From Euborellia annulipes (lineage: Eukaryota > Arthropoda > Insecta > Dermaptera > Anisolabididae): a DNA stretch of 64,000 nt. Location: NCBI GenBank assembly GCA_023213315.1, contig JAKCPI010005411.1, positions 25,277 through 89,276 on the forward strand, read 5' to 3'. Positions 44,896 to 56,917 of the stretch are shown one piece after another (within the stretch, counting starts at the first letter, position 1; the number at the start of each line of letters is the position of its first letter). Below the pieces are notes generated by a model. The model was not told the DNA's origin. It saw only the letters and a program-made list of their open reading frames with translations, and searched no databases. The translations under genes were made by a program, and so were the position numbers.

Positions 44896-45851
44896 GAGCT
44901 GTCATATGTAAATGTACATTAATATATTTATTCACATGTTGATTTAGACTTGTTAATAACTTGTAAAAATATAATTTTGTAATTTGGCAATCGCATAACG
45001 TCGGTGATTGAAATAAAAAAAAAAAAATTAGATAGTTAAAATTTTTTGTCTAATTTGATTCCTGGCTGCCATCCTGCTCATACTTAAGTAATTAATTTGT
45101 TCGATATTAAATAATTTTTAAGGAAATCAATTGAAATGTGGATTCTCAAAAGGAATTTCAATTCAATTATCATATATTTCCGATTTTCTGCTTGGTAGAA
45201 GTCTCGTTTTCCCAAGGATTAATTATAGAGCTATGAGTGTGAGCCGAGAGCATTAATCTTCCTGTCTTTTCGGCTTTATTAAACCCATAAATGAGAAAGG
45301 CTTCTGGCAGTCCATGTGCATCGACTCTTAAAGCTCGAGGTGATTCTCTCTTTAAAAAAGATTTTTAAAAATTAATTAGTGTGGCCCGTTTCGTTTTTGT
45401 TTTGTTGGTATGTAATTTCTTTTTAATAGAAGATTAAAAGTGTAATCTCGAATGATTGATTTTATTTTTTATTCCGTCTTTTTTTTATGAGAAATTGGAG
45501 AAGTACGAATAGAGGGAAAATGATTGGATTAGTAAACCAGCTTGTTACTTTATTCTATCTATATACTTAAATAGGAGGTGTAAATGTGGAAACTCACTTT
45601 TTTTTGGGTTTCTAAATATGGATGTTTCCATTTTAGCCGCACATTGGTCATTTTGATTTTGAGTAGATAATTGATTCAAGTTTAACTAAAAACCATCAAT
45701 ACACTCAATATGTCGTTTAGTATAACCTTCCTGATCTAAATTAACTTATCTGGATATACTAAATTTTTAAATTTTACCTTTAAAAAGTTTTAAGAAATAG
45801 GGAAAATAATTTAACGCAGTATTTATCATCATATTAACTATTAGGCCTATT
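44896..45851. other. intronic; moderately complex island
   Basis: The 45225-45345 stretch (CTTTTCGGCTTTATTAAACC; TTCTGGCAGTCCATGTGC) is of higher complexity and may be regulatory. The rest is AT-rich. Confidence 0.4.
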
Positions 45852-46280
45852 CAGGTCTATTCTCTAAAAATAGACGTTAAAATTTAAAATGAATTTAAAA
45901 TGAGTGTTAAAAAGTTACGTAAAAACAATCAGCGTTAAAAAAATGCCATTCCAAATGACTTCCTTGCCTCAAATAGCTATTCTGTAAACAAAAATTTAAA
46001 GCCATAGCGTTAACATTTAGTAAATAGTGTTAAAAATTAATGCCATGTCTAGGGGGCGCCTTTAAAATTTTAATGTCGTGTTTAAAATAAAAATGGCGTC
46101 TTTAACCTAAAAAGTAAAGTTATGATTTTGATAGCTTTGAAATAAAAGCAACTTGTTAACGTCGCTGTTAAAACTTTGTTTAAAGAATAGCATTTTTTAA
46201 TGCTGATTGTTTTTACATTACTTTTTAACACCCATTTGTTTATTTTAAATTATAAGGCCTGTTTTTAGAGAATAGACCTG
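45852..46280. mobile_element. MITE family E copy 2
   Basis: CAGGTCTATTCTCTAAAAAT at the left and TTTTTAGAGAATAGACCTG at the right, with the family's nested internal inverted repeats (AAAGCAACTTGTTAACGTCG; TTTAACACCCATTTG). The most complete copy. Confidence 0.75.
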
Positions 46281-46444
46281 TTTAAGTGCTATCTTAAGAC
46301 AAACTAGAACCACTATTTCCAACAAAACACGCTGTGATGTTCACACATTTATTTATATATAATAGTAAGCTTAAAAGAGAAGTATGGTTAATTTCATGTA
46401 ATTTTTTTGAGTTTTGCAACGACATACATGTGTATTTACTGAAT

Positions 46445-47032
46445 AAAAAATCTGGTGTGACTGGTCACACAACACACAATTTTCTCTTAAGTTGTGTCTG
46501 TCCCACCAGAATTTTTCGTGTCGACATATAGTTTTCGACAGTACGGTACATTAGAATTCAAATAAAAATTTATAAACATGGGAAAATATATTTTGTTCCC
46601 ATTGCAACCATTTCTCCTATCTTTTTCTTATGCAGTACAAGTGTAAAGTGGTCTTCATAAGATTTAAAGGGCAAAATGAGAATATACATTATAAAGAGCA
46701 TCTAAATAAATAATAATTGATTTATGAGTTTTAATCAATATCTTTGAAGCGAATTTTGAGAAAATCGAAAAAACTGAAAAAGTACATCAGTAAAGTACTA
46801 GTACTTGCTCTTCGCCAATTTTGCTCAAAAGCGCCGCGTCACGTCTCAGGGGGGTACCTAACTTAAAAATAAAATTTCAATCTCCTAGCTCTTTTCCTTC
46901 ATGAGATATTTTGTTTATAGATGACACACAGACAGACCATGTTCCGAAAACAACTTTTGTTGATTCAGGGGACGTCGAATTCTTTTTTTCTATCCATTGA
47001 CATATACAGTATAGGTAAAAGAAAGTAAAAAG
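46445..47032 (-). mobile_element. Fam1 repeat copy
   Basis: The terminal hairpin (shortened) is at 46445-46520 and the start end, TATAGGTAAAAGAAAGTAAA, at 47010-47030. The X-box position has decayed to GTTCCCATTGCAAC. Confidence 0.75.
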
Positions 47033-47774
47033 TCAGTCATTATCTATTCATTGATTGTATGAAAAAGGTCATAGACATGTGTCGAATTGTGGGAAAGTTT
47101 GATTTATATCTAACTTTTCTTTAAAATTTTACTCAAATGAAAAGACTATCGCTTAGTGTTATAAGAAAATTCATTTTTTTTTTTTTTTTTTTATATACAT
47201 GTATTATAAAACCCAACTTTTTAAAAGACTGGAAAAAATCAACAAAAAATTAAAATTACATTATAAGCAGATTTGCCTCATTTTCATCAAGATATTGTTA
47301 AATTAAGAGAGATTAAATTTGAGACCGCCTGTTGCCACCATTTTAAAAAGATATCGCCAATTATGTAAATATGTTCAAATTCTCTCTCTAAATGGGAATA
47401 AATAAAAAACTCAAAAATAAAAAAAAAATTCGTCGTCTCTTGGCCTTTTTTATTTATTTATTTTTTCTCTTTATTTGAAACCGTTGGTCAGAAAACAACC
47501 CTTCTTTATTTATTGTTATCCTTCAGCTGCGAAGGCCATTTTAGGCATTTACATATTTTTTTTGGTTGTGTTAGTTTATATTAAGGAAATGGAGGCTGAG
47601 ACAATCGACTGAAAATGGAACGATAAATTTGATCTGAAAAGTTTCATATATTTTAATCGAAAAAACTAGTATCTACTTTATTTCATATTCTTATCTGATA
47701 AATCTGGTAAATAATGCAAAAAATCGAAAGAACGCCTAGGATGTAGACAACCAGAATGCTAAGAGTTGAGAGTC
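47033..47774. other. intronic, no feature recognised
   Basis: AT-rich, with a T17-type run near 47175; nothing coding. Confidence 0.45.
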
Positions 47775-48260
47775 AAGGGCGGATACAAGGGGGTAATTAC
47801 CCCTTTACCCCCCCCCCCCCTGAGATTTGAGAAAAATATTTGTTTCGGAAAAAAATTTTATTTTTAATGTAAAATTTTAAAAATTAAAACTTAAAAATTT
47901 GATTTGTATATACAGTATATTCTAGTAAACAAGTATAGAAACAAGGGCGGATACAAGGGGGGAATAAAGGGGGTAATTATCCTCCCCCCCCCCCCCGAGA
48001 TTTGAAAAAAATACTTTTTTTTCGAAAAAAAAAAATTTATTTTTAATATAAAATTTTTAAAAATTAATACGTAAAAATTTGATTTGTATTTATATTCTGG
48101 CAAACAATTACAGAATGCGCCTTTGAATTACCGAAATTAAGAAAAAATTGTGTGATGTGCGACTAGTCACACCAGATTACCCCCTCCCGAGAAACACCTC
48201 TGGATCCGCCTTTGTATAGAAAGCGCCTTTAAATTAAAAAATTTAGTTTTATATAGTCTA
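47775..48260. mobile_element. Mutator-like element interrupted by a sister copy
   Basis: The left end AAGGGCGGATACAAGG is at 47775. The body runs to GTATAGAAAC at 47942, is interrupted by 47943-48213, and resumes at 48214 (GTATAGAAAGCGCCTTTAAA), as shown by alignment with the inserted copy's own ATGCGCCTTTGAATTACC. The right end is lost. Confidence 0.7.
47943..48213. mobile_element. Mutator-like element inserted into its relative
   Basis: Ends AAGGGCGGATACAAGG and CTCTGGATCCGCCTTT. Target duplication GTATAGAAAC/GTATAGAAAG at 47933-47942 and 48214-48223 (9 of 10). It retains half of the Fam1-type hairpin (GTGCGACTAGTCACACCAGA) at 48150-48178. Confidence 0.78.
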
Positions 48261-50324
48261 CTGCTCATAATCACCTTAAAGGAATTTAAATTAAATAAAT
48301 AAATAAAATGTCAAAAAATTAATAAAATGACAAAAAATAAAATAAAATGTCAAATAAAAAGAAGTGGGGGATAGATTCGATCTTGAGAATATCTCATATT
48401 TGATTTTGAAAGTTTCTTTTCCTTTAATTAAAGCAAATTATTAATTTTCATGTTTGGATGTAAATTATAAACATCCCAAAAAGTTTAGAAGAGACTTCTT
48501 TTCTAAAACTGTGAAAAGGTTGAAGAGTACTTCACAAATTTATTTTAAACATTTCAAATTAATATTCTCCCCTTAAAACAGATTGGAAAAAAAAAAACAA
48601 TTACAGAATATACTAAAGAATTCGAGTTAATAAGAAGTAGACGAACGAACAAACGCGATATCATTAAAATCTCTTTAATATACTCATTATGTTTTTAATT
48701 AATGCCGAGATGAAATCTCATAGGATTATTTTTAATTTTAAGTGAACACATTAAGAATCCTCTCTAATCTTTATAATCTACCAAATAAGTATATTGCAAT
48801 TTGCATTACGTACAAAAAGATAAGTGCATAAAAAATTTTAAGTATCCATACAAATAAAAAAAGATATTGCTTACGTTGTGGAATGTTTTCCCAAAAGGGG
48901 AGGTTTGTTTTTTTGTTGTAAAACGACCAGCTATAAAAAAATTATGACCAATTTGATATGTTAAATTAGAAAGAGTAAAGAATTCTTTTTCCTGATGTAA
49001 AAGTTGATGCCTGTGACGGGATAAATTAAAACAGCACTTAATTCACACATTCCTCTTGTTATAGGTATTAATAATTTATTTAATAAAGGAAAAACACTAT
49101 TTAAAGCACACAGGGGAAAAATAATACTTTAAGTCGTACTCTAGGTGATATGAGTTTATAGGTGAAATATTACACTCTATTTTGTCATTATTATTGCGAA
49201 CTACAGAAATACTTCTGCAGTATTTTGTTGATAAGATGTATTTTTATTGTATTGTTTGTTTTGTGTATATTTTGAATTGTTTTATTGATATTATGTATTT
49301 AGCAAAGGAAAAGAATAAAAACCGGAAAAAATAAAAAAGGGGGGGGGTTTTTTTTTTTTTGAAAGTATACAAGAAAAGATATGATGGTCGTATAGAGACT
49401 GGCCGAAAGTCAAATGAAAAAAAAATTGATAGTAACGTTGAAATAAGTATAAAGTGTATTATTTCAACAATAAAAACATATCACTTTGTGTTTTCGTAAT
49501 GGTCCGTTAAATTCTTGATACTCACACATTTGTTAAATATAATCGAAGTGAAAAATATGATAGATAAATAATTATGAAATGAAAAAGTAATTTGAACAGA
49601 TTTATGCTGAGAAACTTTGACAGATGGTACAATTTAATATAACTCTATTTAGAATCAGAATTTCAAGGCGCAAGACTTTATTCTAACCTCATTAGCTCTA
49701 ATCCTAATTAGATATTATTTAGACCCCTAGCAGAAGAGTAGATACACTACCACTGTGCTTTGATTTGGCCCACGAATAGTTTGAATGACCTTTTTTACAT
49801 GGTACATTCAAATATTTTAAGCTTAATTAAAATAAGGTTATTAAAAAATCTATCTTTTCTTTTTAGTTCTATTAATTTTGAAGCAATAAATAAATGGTTC
49901 TAAAAGATAAATTTCTAGTTTTATTGGAATGTATAATTAATCTATCTCTTGTGAACGATTACAAAGGGAATGCTTTTTTCAAAAATTTTTCTCAAAGTTT
50001 AAAGGCGATGGACCAGGTGTTCCTGTAGTACGAATGAGTTCAAAATTTGGAGACATTATTTTTTAATGGAATGGAAACTACGGGTACTTGCTATTAAATT
50101 TCTAAAAAAAAAATTTGACCTCTATAGATCACCCTAATATAGATATAAAAGAAAGTAAAAATTAATTGAAACTTTGCAAAATACGATTATATTGATATAT
50201 TATGTAATTTTTATGAAGATGGGATGTTGACTCCAGAGCTGCTTGTGAGTCATTTGCTGGGTGTATTAAAGTGTGAGATCAAGGGGCAGACAATAGAGAG
50301 AAATATTTTCCCATCTTAGGTTGT
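48261..50324. other. intronic, no gene recognised
   Basis: AT-rich. There is a G9/T12 run at 49340-49361 and a Fam1-like 5'-end fragment (TATAAAAGAAAGTAAAAATT) at 50145-50163. Confidence 0.45.
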
Positions 50325-50475
50325 TTCACCCCAGATCTATGGCTCAGAGGTTGGATAGGTAGAGTTCGCATCCCGTCCCAGAAGAAAAATTTATTTCAAT
50401 TGAATTGGATATAAATAAATTGAAGTAAATAGTGACAGGGAAAAGACCATAAATAAATAAAAAATAAAAAAACTA
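50325..50475 (+). mobile_element. SINE-B copy
   Basis: Head CTATGGCTCAGAGGTTGG ... AGTTCGCATCCCGTCCC (B-box), AAAAATTTATTTCAATTGAA, tail CATAAATAAATAAAAAATAA. Confidence 0.65.
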
Positions 50476-51146
50476 AATAGCCTCAGTAACAGAAAATGCA
50501 AAATTAAAAAACAAAAATTTGAGAAAGGTCCGTCATAAAAGTGGCTTTTTTCAAAAAAAAAAGTCCCGGAGAGGCAAAAAAGTTTTTGAAAAACGCAAAA
50601 ACATTTCTTTTTGTGAGATCAGAGAAGATATCTAAGAAAATCAGAAAAAGTCTCAAAATTGACAAATGTCGAAAAACTTTTTTTCCGCCCTCTACTAATA
50701 ACTGAGAACGGCCTAATGATATGATAAATAAGAATATTATATTAGAAAAAAATATAATTTCCGTTAAATAATGTTTGAGCATGTAAAGATTCGTGAGATA
50801 AATATTAAAATAATATCATATGAATATTTATTTATCTCTATAATTAAAAGGGCAAAAAACGTGAACAGAATGTATTATTTGAAAACTCCCTTATTAATAA
50901 AATATTAAACTGACTCAGAAAAAGCGAGTTTATTCATCAGTCCATAATATATATGACATTTTAATTTTGTTGATAATTGTCGTAGAAATCCTAGGAAGGG
51001 TGTGAGATGGAAAAAAATTTCAAGTTCAAGGATACTTTCTGAAGCCATAGGTTATGCATATTAACTCTTACTATGTTGTAATTAGAGCTGGAACTGGTGC
51101 TTGTTGGGTCAAGAATGATATCTATCAGTTTAAAAAGAATCAGAAT
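50476..51146. other. intronic, no gene recognised
   Basis: AT-rich; the open frame at 50504-50782 (minus) is a phenylalanine-rich low-complexity translation. Confidence 0.45.
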
Positions 51147-51395
51147 CAGGGGCGTATATAAGGGGGGGGTCCTCGCCCCCCTCCGAAATTTCCCAAACAC
51201 ATACATATATAGAGATATACAGAAATCAGCGCAACAAATTTTTCCGCAGGATGGAAAACTTTGGTTCAGCAAAAGAAAAAATGTTCCGCAAAAATTTCGT
51301 GTGAAAAAATGTAGTTTCTTAAAAAAAAATTTTCCTCAGAAAAATTTTGAGTTCAGGCCTCCCCCCCCCGAAAAAAATTTCTATATACGCCGCTG
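51147..51395. mobile_element. hAT-like element with exact 8-bp target duplication
   Basis: The ends CAGGGGCGTATATAAGG and CTATATACGCCGCTG are flanked by ATCAGAAT at 51139-51146 and 51396-51403. G8 and C9 tracts sit just inside the ends. 249 bp, non-coding. Confidence 0.8.
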
Positions 51396-54300
51396 ATCAG
51401 AATCTTCATTTTCAGCTCCCTTATTTGTAGAAGTCGTTTGAACATGAGAGAAATTTTCATTCCCTCCAGATTTCAACGCCATTTTACTGTGGCTTACTTC
51501 TAAAATCATCACTAGCTGGCCAAGAAAAGAACTTCCGCTTATTATATGCAGGTAAATTCAAGGAACTTCTTTGTGTGGTATTAAAGAGGGGTATGAGTGT
51601 CTCAAAAATGACAAAACGGTGGCTTATGACTATCTTCCACTAGGCCCTTCAATTATTCTCGCAGGGAGTTATTTTTGTTCCCGAATATTATATATTCCGG
51701 TATTTTGATAGACTCTTTCTTTGATCTCGGATTTAAGGGAATGAGGAAGTGGCCAGGCCAATTTCGTAACTTTGGCAGTCGACAGGACTGGGTCCCATTT
51801 TAATTAAATGACCCGAAGGGAGATGGCAAATTCGTTGGAGGCTATTGCTGATTCTAATCGATTGTGCAGACAGACTCTGTCTGCCTTTAGTATATTTTCA
51901 AATGCTGCTAGTCTATATCATTTAATTAAATTTTTATTAGCGCAAATGGTGTGAATTGTAATTCCTATTGATCTTCTCTCACTTCCTTTAATTGAATTTA
52001 TCAAATAATAATTTTGAGTAGTCAGGGGAATTTTGTTAATATTATGATATTTTGGATTTGAAAATACGCATATTATTCATCAAGACTTTTCTATACTTTC
52101 TTTAGAAGAACTTTTTGTTATTTTTTTTAATAACTTATTCAAATCTAAGTTTAAAATTTGCTCGAGGATTTTGTATTATATTTAAATACAAATACTTTAA
52201 AGAATAACAATGGATCTGATTGAATTGAAATCAATTGACTGAACGATATTAAATGGAATGAAATGAATGGAAAAGAGAGAAAAGAGAAAATAACATTTCC
52301 GGATTCAAACGTCCCTTTAACTACGAGATACAAAAGGATGAAAAAACAGTCTATTATAATTTATATTTGAAAATTTTGAAAAGTTTATGCGTAAGGATAT
52401 TTTATTTATTTACTTAGTTTCTATGAATACACAAAAAAGCTTTAATGGCATCCATCATGCAAAGTAGAGGATCATCCAATTGTATCTCTACTCTAACCGT
52501 CCTTTATTCAATTCTCTTAAAAATGGAATAAGAAAAGTCTTTCTTTATGAGAATTATTATTATGTGAAGAAATGAAAAAAAATACATTAATACTTGATTC
52601 AGGAAAAATATGATATTATATGCATAGAAATTTTTGAATACAAATAGAAAAATTAAATATGAATAAATTAAAATGGTGGCCGAATATTTGCTGGAAAAGG
52701 CCATGGAAGAACAAGAAAGCAAAAAATTTTGTTTTATTCGTTAGTTAATAGACAGTTTAATTATTACGTTAGAAATGTTATTATAACAAAAAAGTTTCCG
52801 GTTAATACAAATGTTTATAAAATAAAATATGATTGAAAAGCCGTGTCGATCATACAAAAATTAAGATTCGTATCCGCCAATACGAATTTGATATGAAGAA
52901 CAAGAAAACAACAAGACTTTGTGGAGAAAAATTATGCTTTCGATTTTGTAAATAATGAATAGTACAAAAGAACTTTTATTGAAATAGACGCACTACGACA
53001 AAATGGAAAAAAAGAAACGCAAATACAGGAGGAAAATAATAAGAGAAAAGGCACAGCTGAGAAAAAAAATTAATAAAAATTGTTTAGAGAAATAATATGA
53101 GAATATCTCCCAAATCAATGAAGTCAGTGACTGTTTTTTCTATAGACCGAAGAAGGAGCAGGTGCTGCCAAAAATAAAAGCCTTCGATTGTATAGTAGGC
53201 TGGGATGAGTAGAGTAATGGGGTTGGAGAATACACAGATCAAACACAATCAAGATTGGACAGGTCCAGGTTAAAAATTGTTTATAAGTTTAGGGCCATCT
53301 ATACGCTTGTCATGGAACGAAAAGTAAGCAGGAGAGAAAAAAAACTTGGTCTGAACTGGAGAGATTTGAACTCGAGCTTGATTGCAATTCACATGTTTTG
53401 ATACTGACTACATAACTCGCTAGTACACTTTGCTTTATGATATTTTAAAGCTTTTTTTAGCTACTTGAATTGCACGTAGTACTATTAATTTTTTTTTAAC
53501 AAAAGGTCATTTATAAATTATAAAAAATTTATAATTAAAAGTAATTTATTAGTTTAAAATGGTTAATTCATTTATATCCAGATTTTTTAGCCATTTAATG
53601 TTATTAAACTCATGAAAAAATGTTATTTTGTTGTGCGAATGGAACGAACTCTACAGGATATATTTTGAATTAGCCTAGTATTGCCATCTAGCCACTTGGC
53701 ATATAACTAAAAGAAACTTATAAACATTCTTCCCATAAAGCTGTTCCCCCCATGGTCCAGGAGTTGGTCAATATGGCAATACATGTAAATTTATGTATCA
53801 TATGTCCTGGCGAGTCGGGCTATTGTACATTGTACCAAATAAATCAAATAGGTAAAGACGAAAGGTTTACAAGTTTTCTAAATATAAATTCAAATGAAAA
53901 AACAGGTCCACTAAGTCTTTTGCGTTACACTGCGTGCTAATACTAGTGTGATGTTGTATGGTCAGGCTTAAGAGACTTCTTTTTTCAAGCTACTGTCTGT
54001 CCTCTTTTAAACATGCATGCATCTCGAAGAATCTAACATAAGATCAATTCCCAAAGAGTGCTGAACTCCTTCCTCGTCAGGTCAATTGTATCAGGGGTTC
54101 ACTAAACTAAAAATAAATTGGAAAATCGGATCAATTCATCATTTCGGATAAAAGAAAAAATGTTGTTTTCATATTTGTTGTTTATCGAGAACAATTGGCA
54201 ATTGTTTGTCGGCGTTATCACAATCGTTTTGCTTTGTAAGATAGCCCTATTGAGAGAAAAGAGATTAATAAGTTGGTTCTCTCAAATTGAAGAGTATGGC

Positions 54301-54564
54301 TCCCAAGGGGCTCTTACCACTGAGAAATATCGAGCAAAAGAGAAAATAATTCTCCGAGGAGTGCTTCAGACGAAGATTAATTGCAACTTAACGAAAAAAC
54401 CTTCTGCGTGCACTTCTTATTAAGAAAATTAACTTGGAGGTATTAAAATCAAAAATAAGAAATAATGAAAATTTATTAAACTTTTCATGAGGTTGAGGAT
54501 ATTAAATATTTTTAATTGAAAAAAATAAATAAGCTTTTTGCGTAAACAATTTAGAAATTTATAG
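51396..54564. other. intronic; possible conserved element
   Basis: The 51715-51960 stretch has unusual complexity for this region (AAGTGGCCAGGCCAATTTCG; TCATTTAATTAAATTT; TTGTGCAGACAGACTCTGTC) with TAAT-rich homeodomain-type sites. It is a candidate intronic enhancer. At 53126-53190 lies a diverged fragment of the 35680 fold-back. The 53640-54430 stretch contains two short open frames without support. Confidence 0.4.
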
Positions 54565-54692
54565 AAAACCCTAGCACAGTTGTAGAGTTCTTGCCTCTTG
54601 TACTAAGGGTCAGCCCGTCTCATGCGACAAAAATTTATTTCAATTGAATTCTAAATGGGGTCTAAATGATCTTCGAATTAAATAAATAAAAA
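54565..54692 (+). mobile_element. SINE-B copy, most complete
   Basis: CCCTAGCACAGTTGTAGAG (A-box), GGGTCAGCCCGTCTC (weak B-box), AAAAATTTATTTCAATTGAA, TGGGGTCTAAATGATCTTCG, AATTAAATAAATAAAA tail. Confidence 0.65.
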
Positions 54693-54984
54693 AAAAAAAT
54701 TTGCCAAAGATGTTCTTTAAAAGCGAGATCTTTGCTCTTAAGAAATGCCAAAGTGCGACTGAATTTCGGATGGGTGTCCCCAAACAAGTGTGTGGAACGT
54801 ATCTATAAATAAATAAATATCTACACATATAAAATAGGACTTTAAATGGCGAAAAAAAAATTGAAACCAAATGGCACAAGGCCAATTCTATAAAATAAAA
54901 TAATAATCATATTATTCAAGAAAAATTAATATAAGGCAATATTTTTTTTTTTTTAAGTAATAGACCATCAATTTCAAAATTCTT

Positions 54985-55246
54985 TATTATTATTCCTTAC
55001 ACCTTACACTAGTTTTCCACATTGTCCCCGCCGTTATTGATGCACTTGTCGTAATGGGAAACCAGTTTTTGTATGCCTTTGTCAAAGAATGTTCCCGCCT
55101 GTGATGAAAACCAAATATGCACTTATTGGTTCACAGCATCATCGTCGTTGACCACCAAGGAATTTCTTCAGATGAAGGAACAGAGGAAAGTCGCTTGGAA
55201 CCAAGTCCGGACTCTAGGGAGGGTGGTCGAACTCAAAATCTGATCA
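54985..55246 (-). pseudogene. mariner transposase C-terminal fragment
   Basis: Minus-strand translation shows the hallmark SPDLVPSDFPLFLHLKKFLG of the mariner D34D catalytic block, then remnants equivalent to the WFSSQ...FF.KGI.KL stretch. The reading frame is broken by indels and by a stop in the HPP-SPDL segment. Confidence 0.75.
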
Positions 55247-55267
55247 AGTCATTCGGTTGGAAATAAT

Positions 55268-55495
55268 TCAACCACCCTTCCTACAGTCCGGACTTGGTTC
55301 CAAGCGACTTTCCTCTGTTCCTTCATCTGAAGAAATTCCTTGGTTGAAAACATTGCAACGAGGATGATGCTGTGAACCAAGAAGTGCAGATTTGGCTTTC
55401 ATCACAAGCTGATACATTTTTTGACGAAGGCATAAAAAAAAAAAAACAGGTTTCCCATTTCGAAAAGTTCCTCAATAATTGAAGTGACTATGTGG
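55268..55495 (+). pseudogene. mariner transposase C-terminal fragment, inverted partner
   Basis: The frame beginning near 55273 reads HPSYSPDLVPSDFPLF and continues LHLKKFLG before a stop. The catalytic aspartate of SPD is at 55291-55293. Later segments (IWLSSQADTFFDEGI; a 12-A run) are in shifted frames. Inactive. Confidence 0.75.
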
Positions 55496-55570
55496 AGAAG
55501 TAATGCAAGGTGTAAGGAATGATAATAAAGAATTTGGAAAATGATGTTCTCTTATTTTTTAAAAATATAT

Positions 55571-56671
55571 CCGTGCTTACTCTAAAAATACACCTCGTAC
55601 ATTTATTTCTTTGATTTTTTTAATAAATTTATATCAGTAGAATAAAGTGACATTTTCATTATTTCACCTTGTCTTATAATTTTTACGTTGCTAACAAGTA
55701 GAGTATATAAATAAAATCAAATAACTAATTCTAATGAAAATAAACGAGTGTTCAAGTCCTGATAACTTTAGCCCAGTGAGTATTTCTTCTTTTAACTAAC
55801 GAACTACGTGATATTGACCCGAGGGATATAAACAGACAGGTCAAAGCCTCTCTAAGCCGAATGGAAGAAAGATAAAATGATAAAGATAGATGGGTTTACT
55901 TATAACGGAATCGATTAAAGAAAAAGATGAAAGAGTGGGTTATTTAACGAAATAACATACAATGTTAAAATTAAATTTTAGGAGGAAGGTAAGGTGTAAT
56001 TAAACAATCATTTTATCTTCTGTTAGCGAGGTTTCATACAGTCGGTATTGTACTATCAGGCAAAAGTAGTAGTAATCGACTCTAACGGTTAGAGAAAACA
56101 ATAGTAGGATAGAAATTAAGGGTGATGATTTTCTATTTCCCATTTAACCCTAAATATTATAGTTATGACCCTTCAGTTGAGCGATTATAATTAAGCCTTT
56201 AATAGGAGCGAATGCCATGTTTGTTTGTTCTGGACAATCAGGCCTTTGGCTTATCTTCAAAATCATAAATTATTAACAAGGATATTAAAATTAGACTAGA
56301 TACGTCTCATGAATAACCAATTATCTCCATTGGTTCCAGATTTAGCAATTCTCACACAGAGAGAGAGAGAAGCAAAAAGATAGAATATTAAAACATATTT
56401 TACAACAGTCAAATGGTCAAGATCTGTCAGATATTTTCAATTAATTGAAAAAGTTTTTAATATTGCAAAGGTCATTTATGATTAATGAATTTTGTTTTAA
56501 TGGAATCAAAAATGAAAAAGCGAGTTGTTGTTTGAAAGTAGTTAAATGCTGAAATTTGAATGAATGGAAATCCTGAAACAAATTATTACTGAGTAAATAT
56601 ATTTGTTTCAATCTTTTTAGAGTTATACTCACTCATACATAGGCGTACACACAGCAGATTTATTCTATTTT
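55571..56671. other. intronic, no gene recognised
   Basis: AT-rich to moderate complexity; an (AG)n run is at 56359-56371. No repeat or exon was identified. Confidence 0.45.
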
Positions 56672-56684
56672 GAAATAGTATCAA

Positions 56685-56904
56685 GCCCCCGGGTCTGATG
56701 TAGTAGGTAGCGTGCCTATCTCCTATACGTCGCGGGTTCGGAACCCAGGCAGTCCGATGATTTTATTTAAGCTATTTGGATACCAGATGGCTTAAACAGA
56801 AATGCCTGGACCCCCAATAGATATTTTCATTCATCGTCAGTCTTATATGGCCTGAGCTGCCGAAAAGACTGTGTGAATGTGTGTGTGAGTGTGAGTCTGA
56901 ATGA
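56685..56904 (+). mobile_element. SINE-A with intact target duplication
   Basis: A 220-bp tRNA-derived SINE flanked by GAAATAGTATCAA at 56672-56684 and 56905-56917. Head: CTGATGTAGTAGGTAGCGTG (A-box region) and GTCGCGGGTTCGGAACCC (B-box). The tail is GT/GA-rich (GTGTGTGAGTGTGAGTCTGA). Same family as 18702-18924. Confidence 0.88.
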
Positions 56905-56917
56905 GAAATAGTATCAA

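Larger units (their letters stand above)
54945..55570. mobile_element. head-to-head mariner remnant
   Basis: Two copies of the 3' third of a mariner-type transposase gene face each other: 54945-55246 on the minus strand and 55262-55570 on the plus strand. The 5' parts and any terminal repeats at the junction are absent. The arms are ~85-90% alike by eye and carry different lesions. Confidence 0.8.

Noticed and set aside
53752..53940. 62-aa open frame starting ATGGTCCAGGAG
   Set aside because: Short, no domain, no signal peptide and no splice support; expected by chance at this window size.
54118..54423. 101-aa plus-strand open frame with a hydrophobic segment
   Set aside because: It begins at TTG, lies in the intron, has no splice or promoter context and no recognisable domain.
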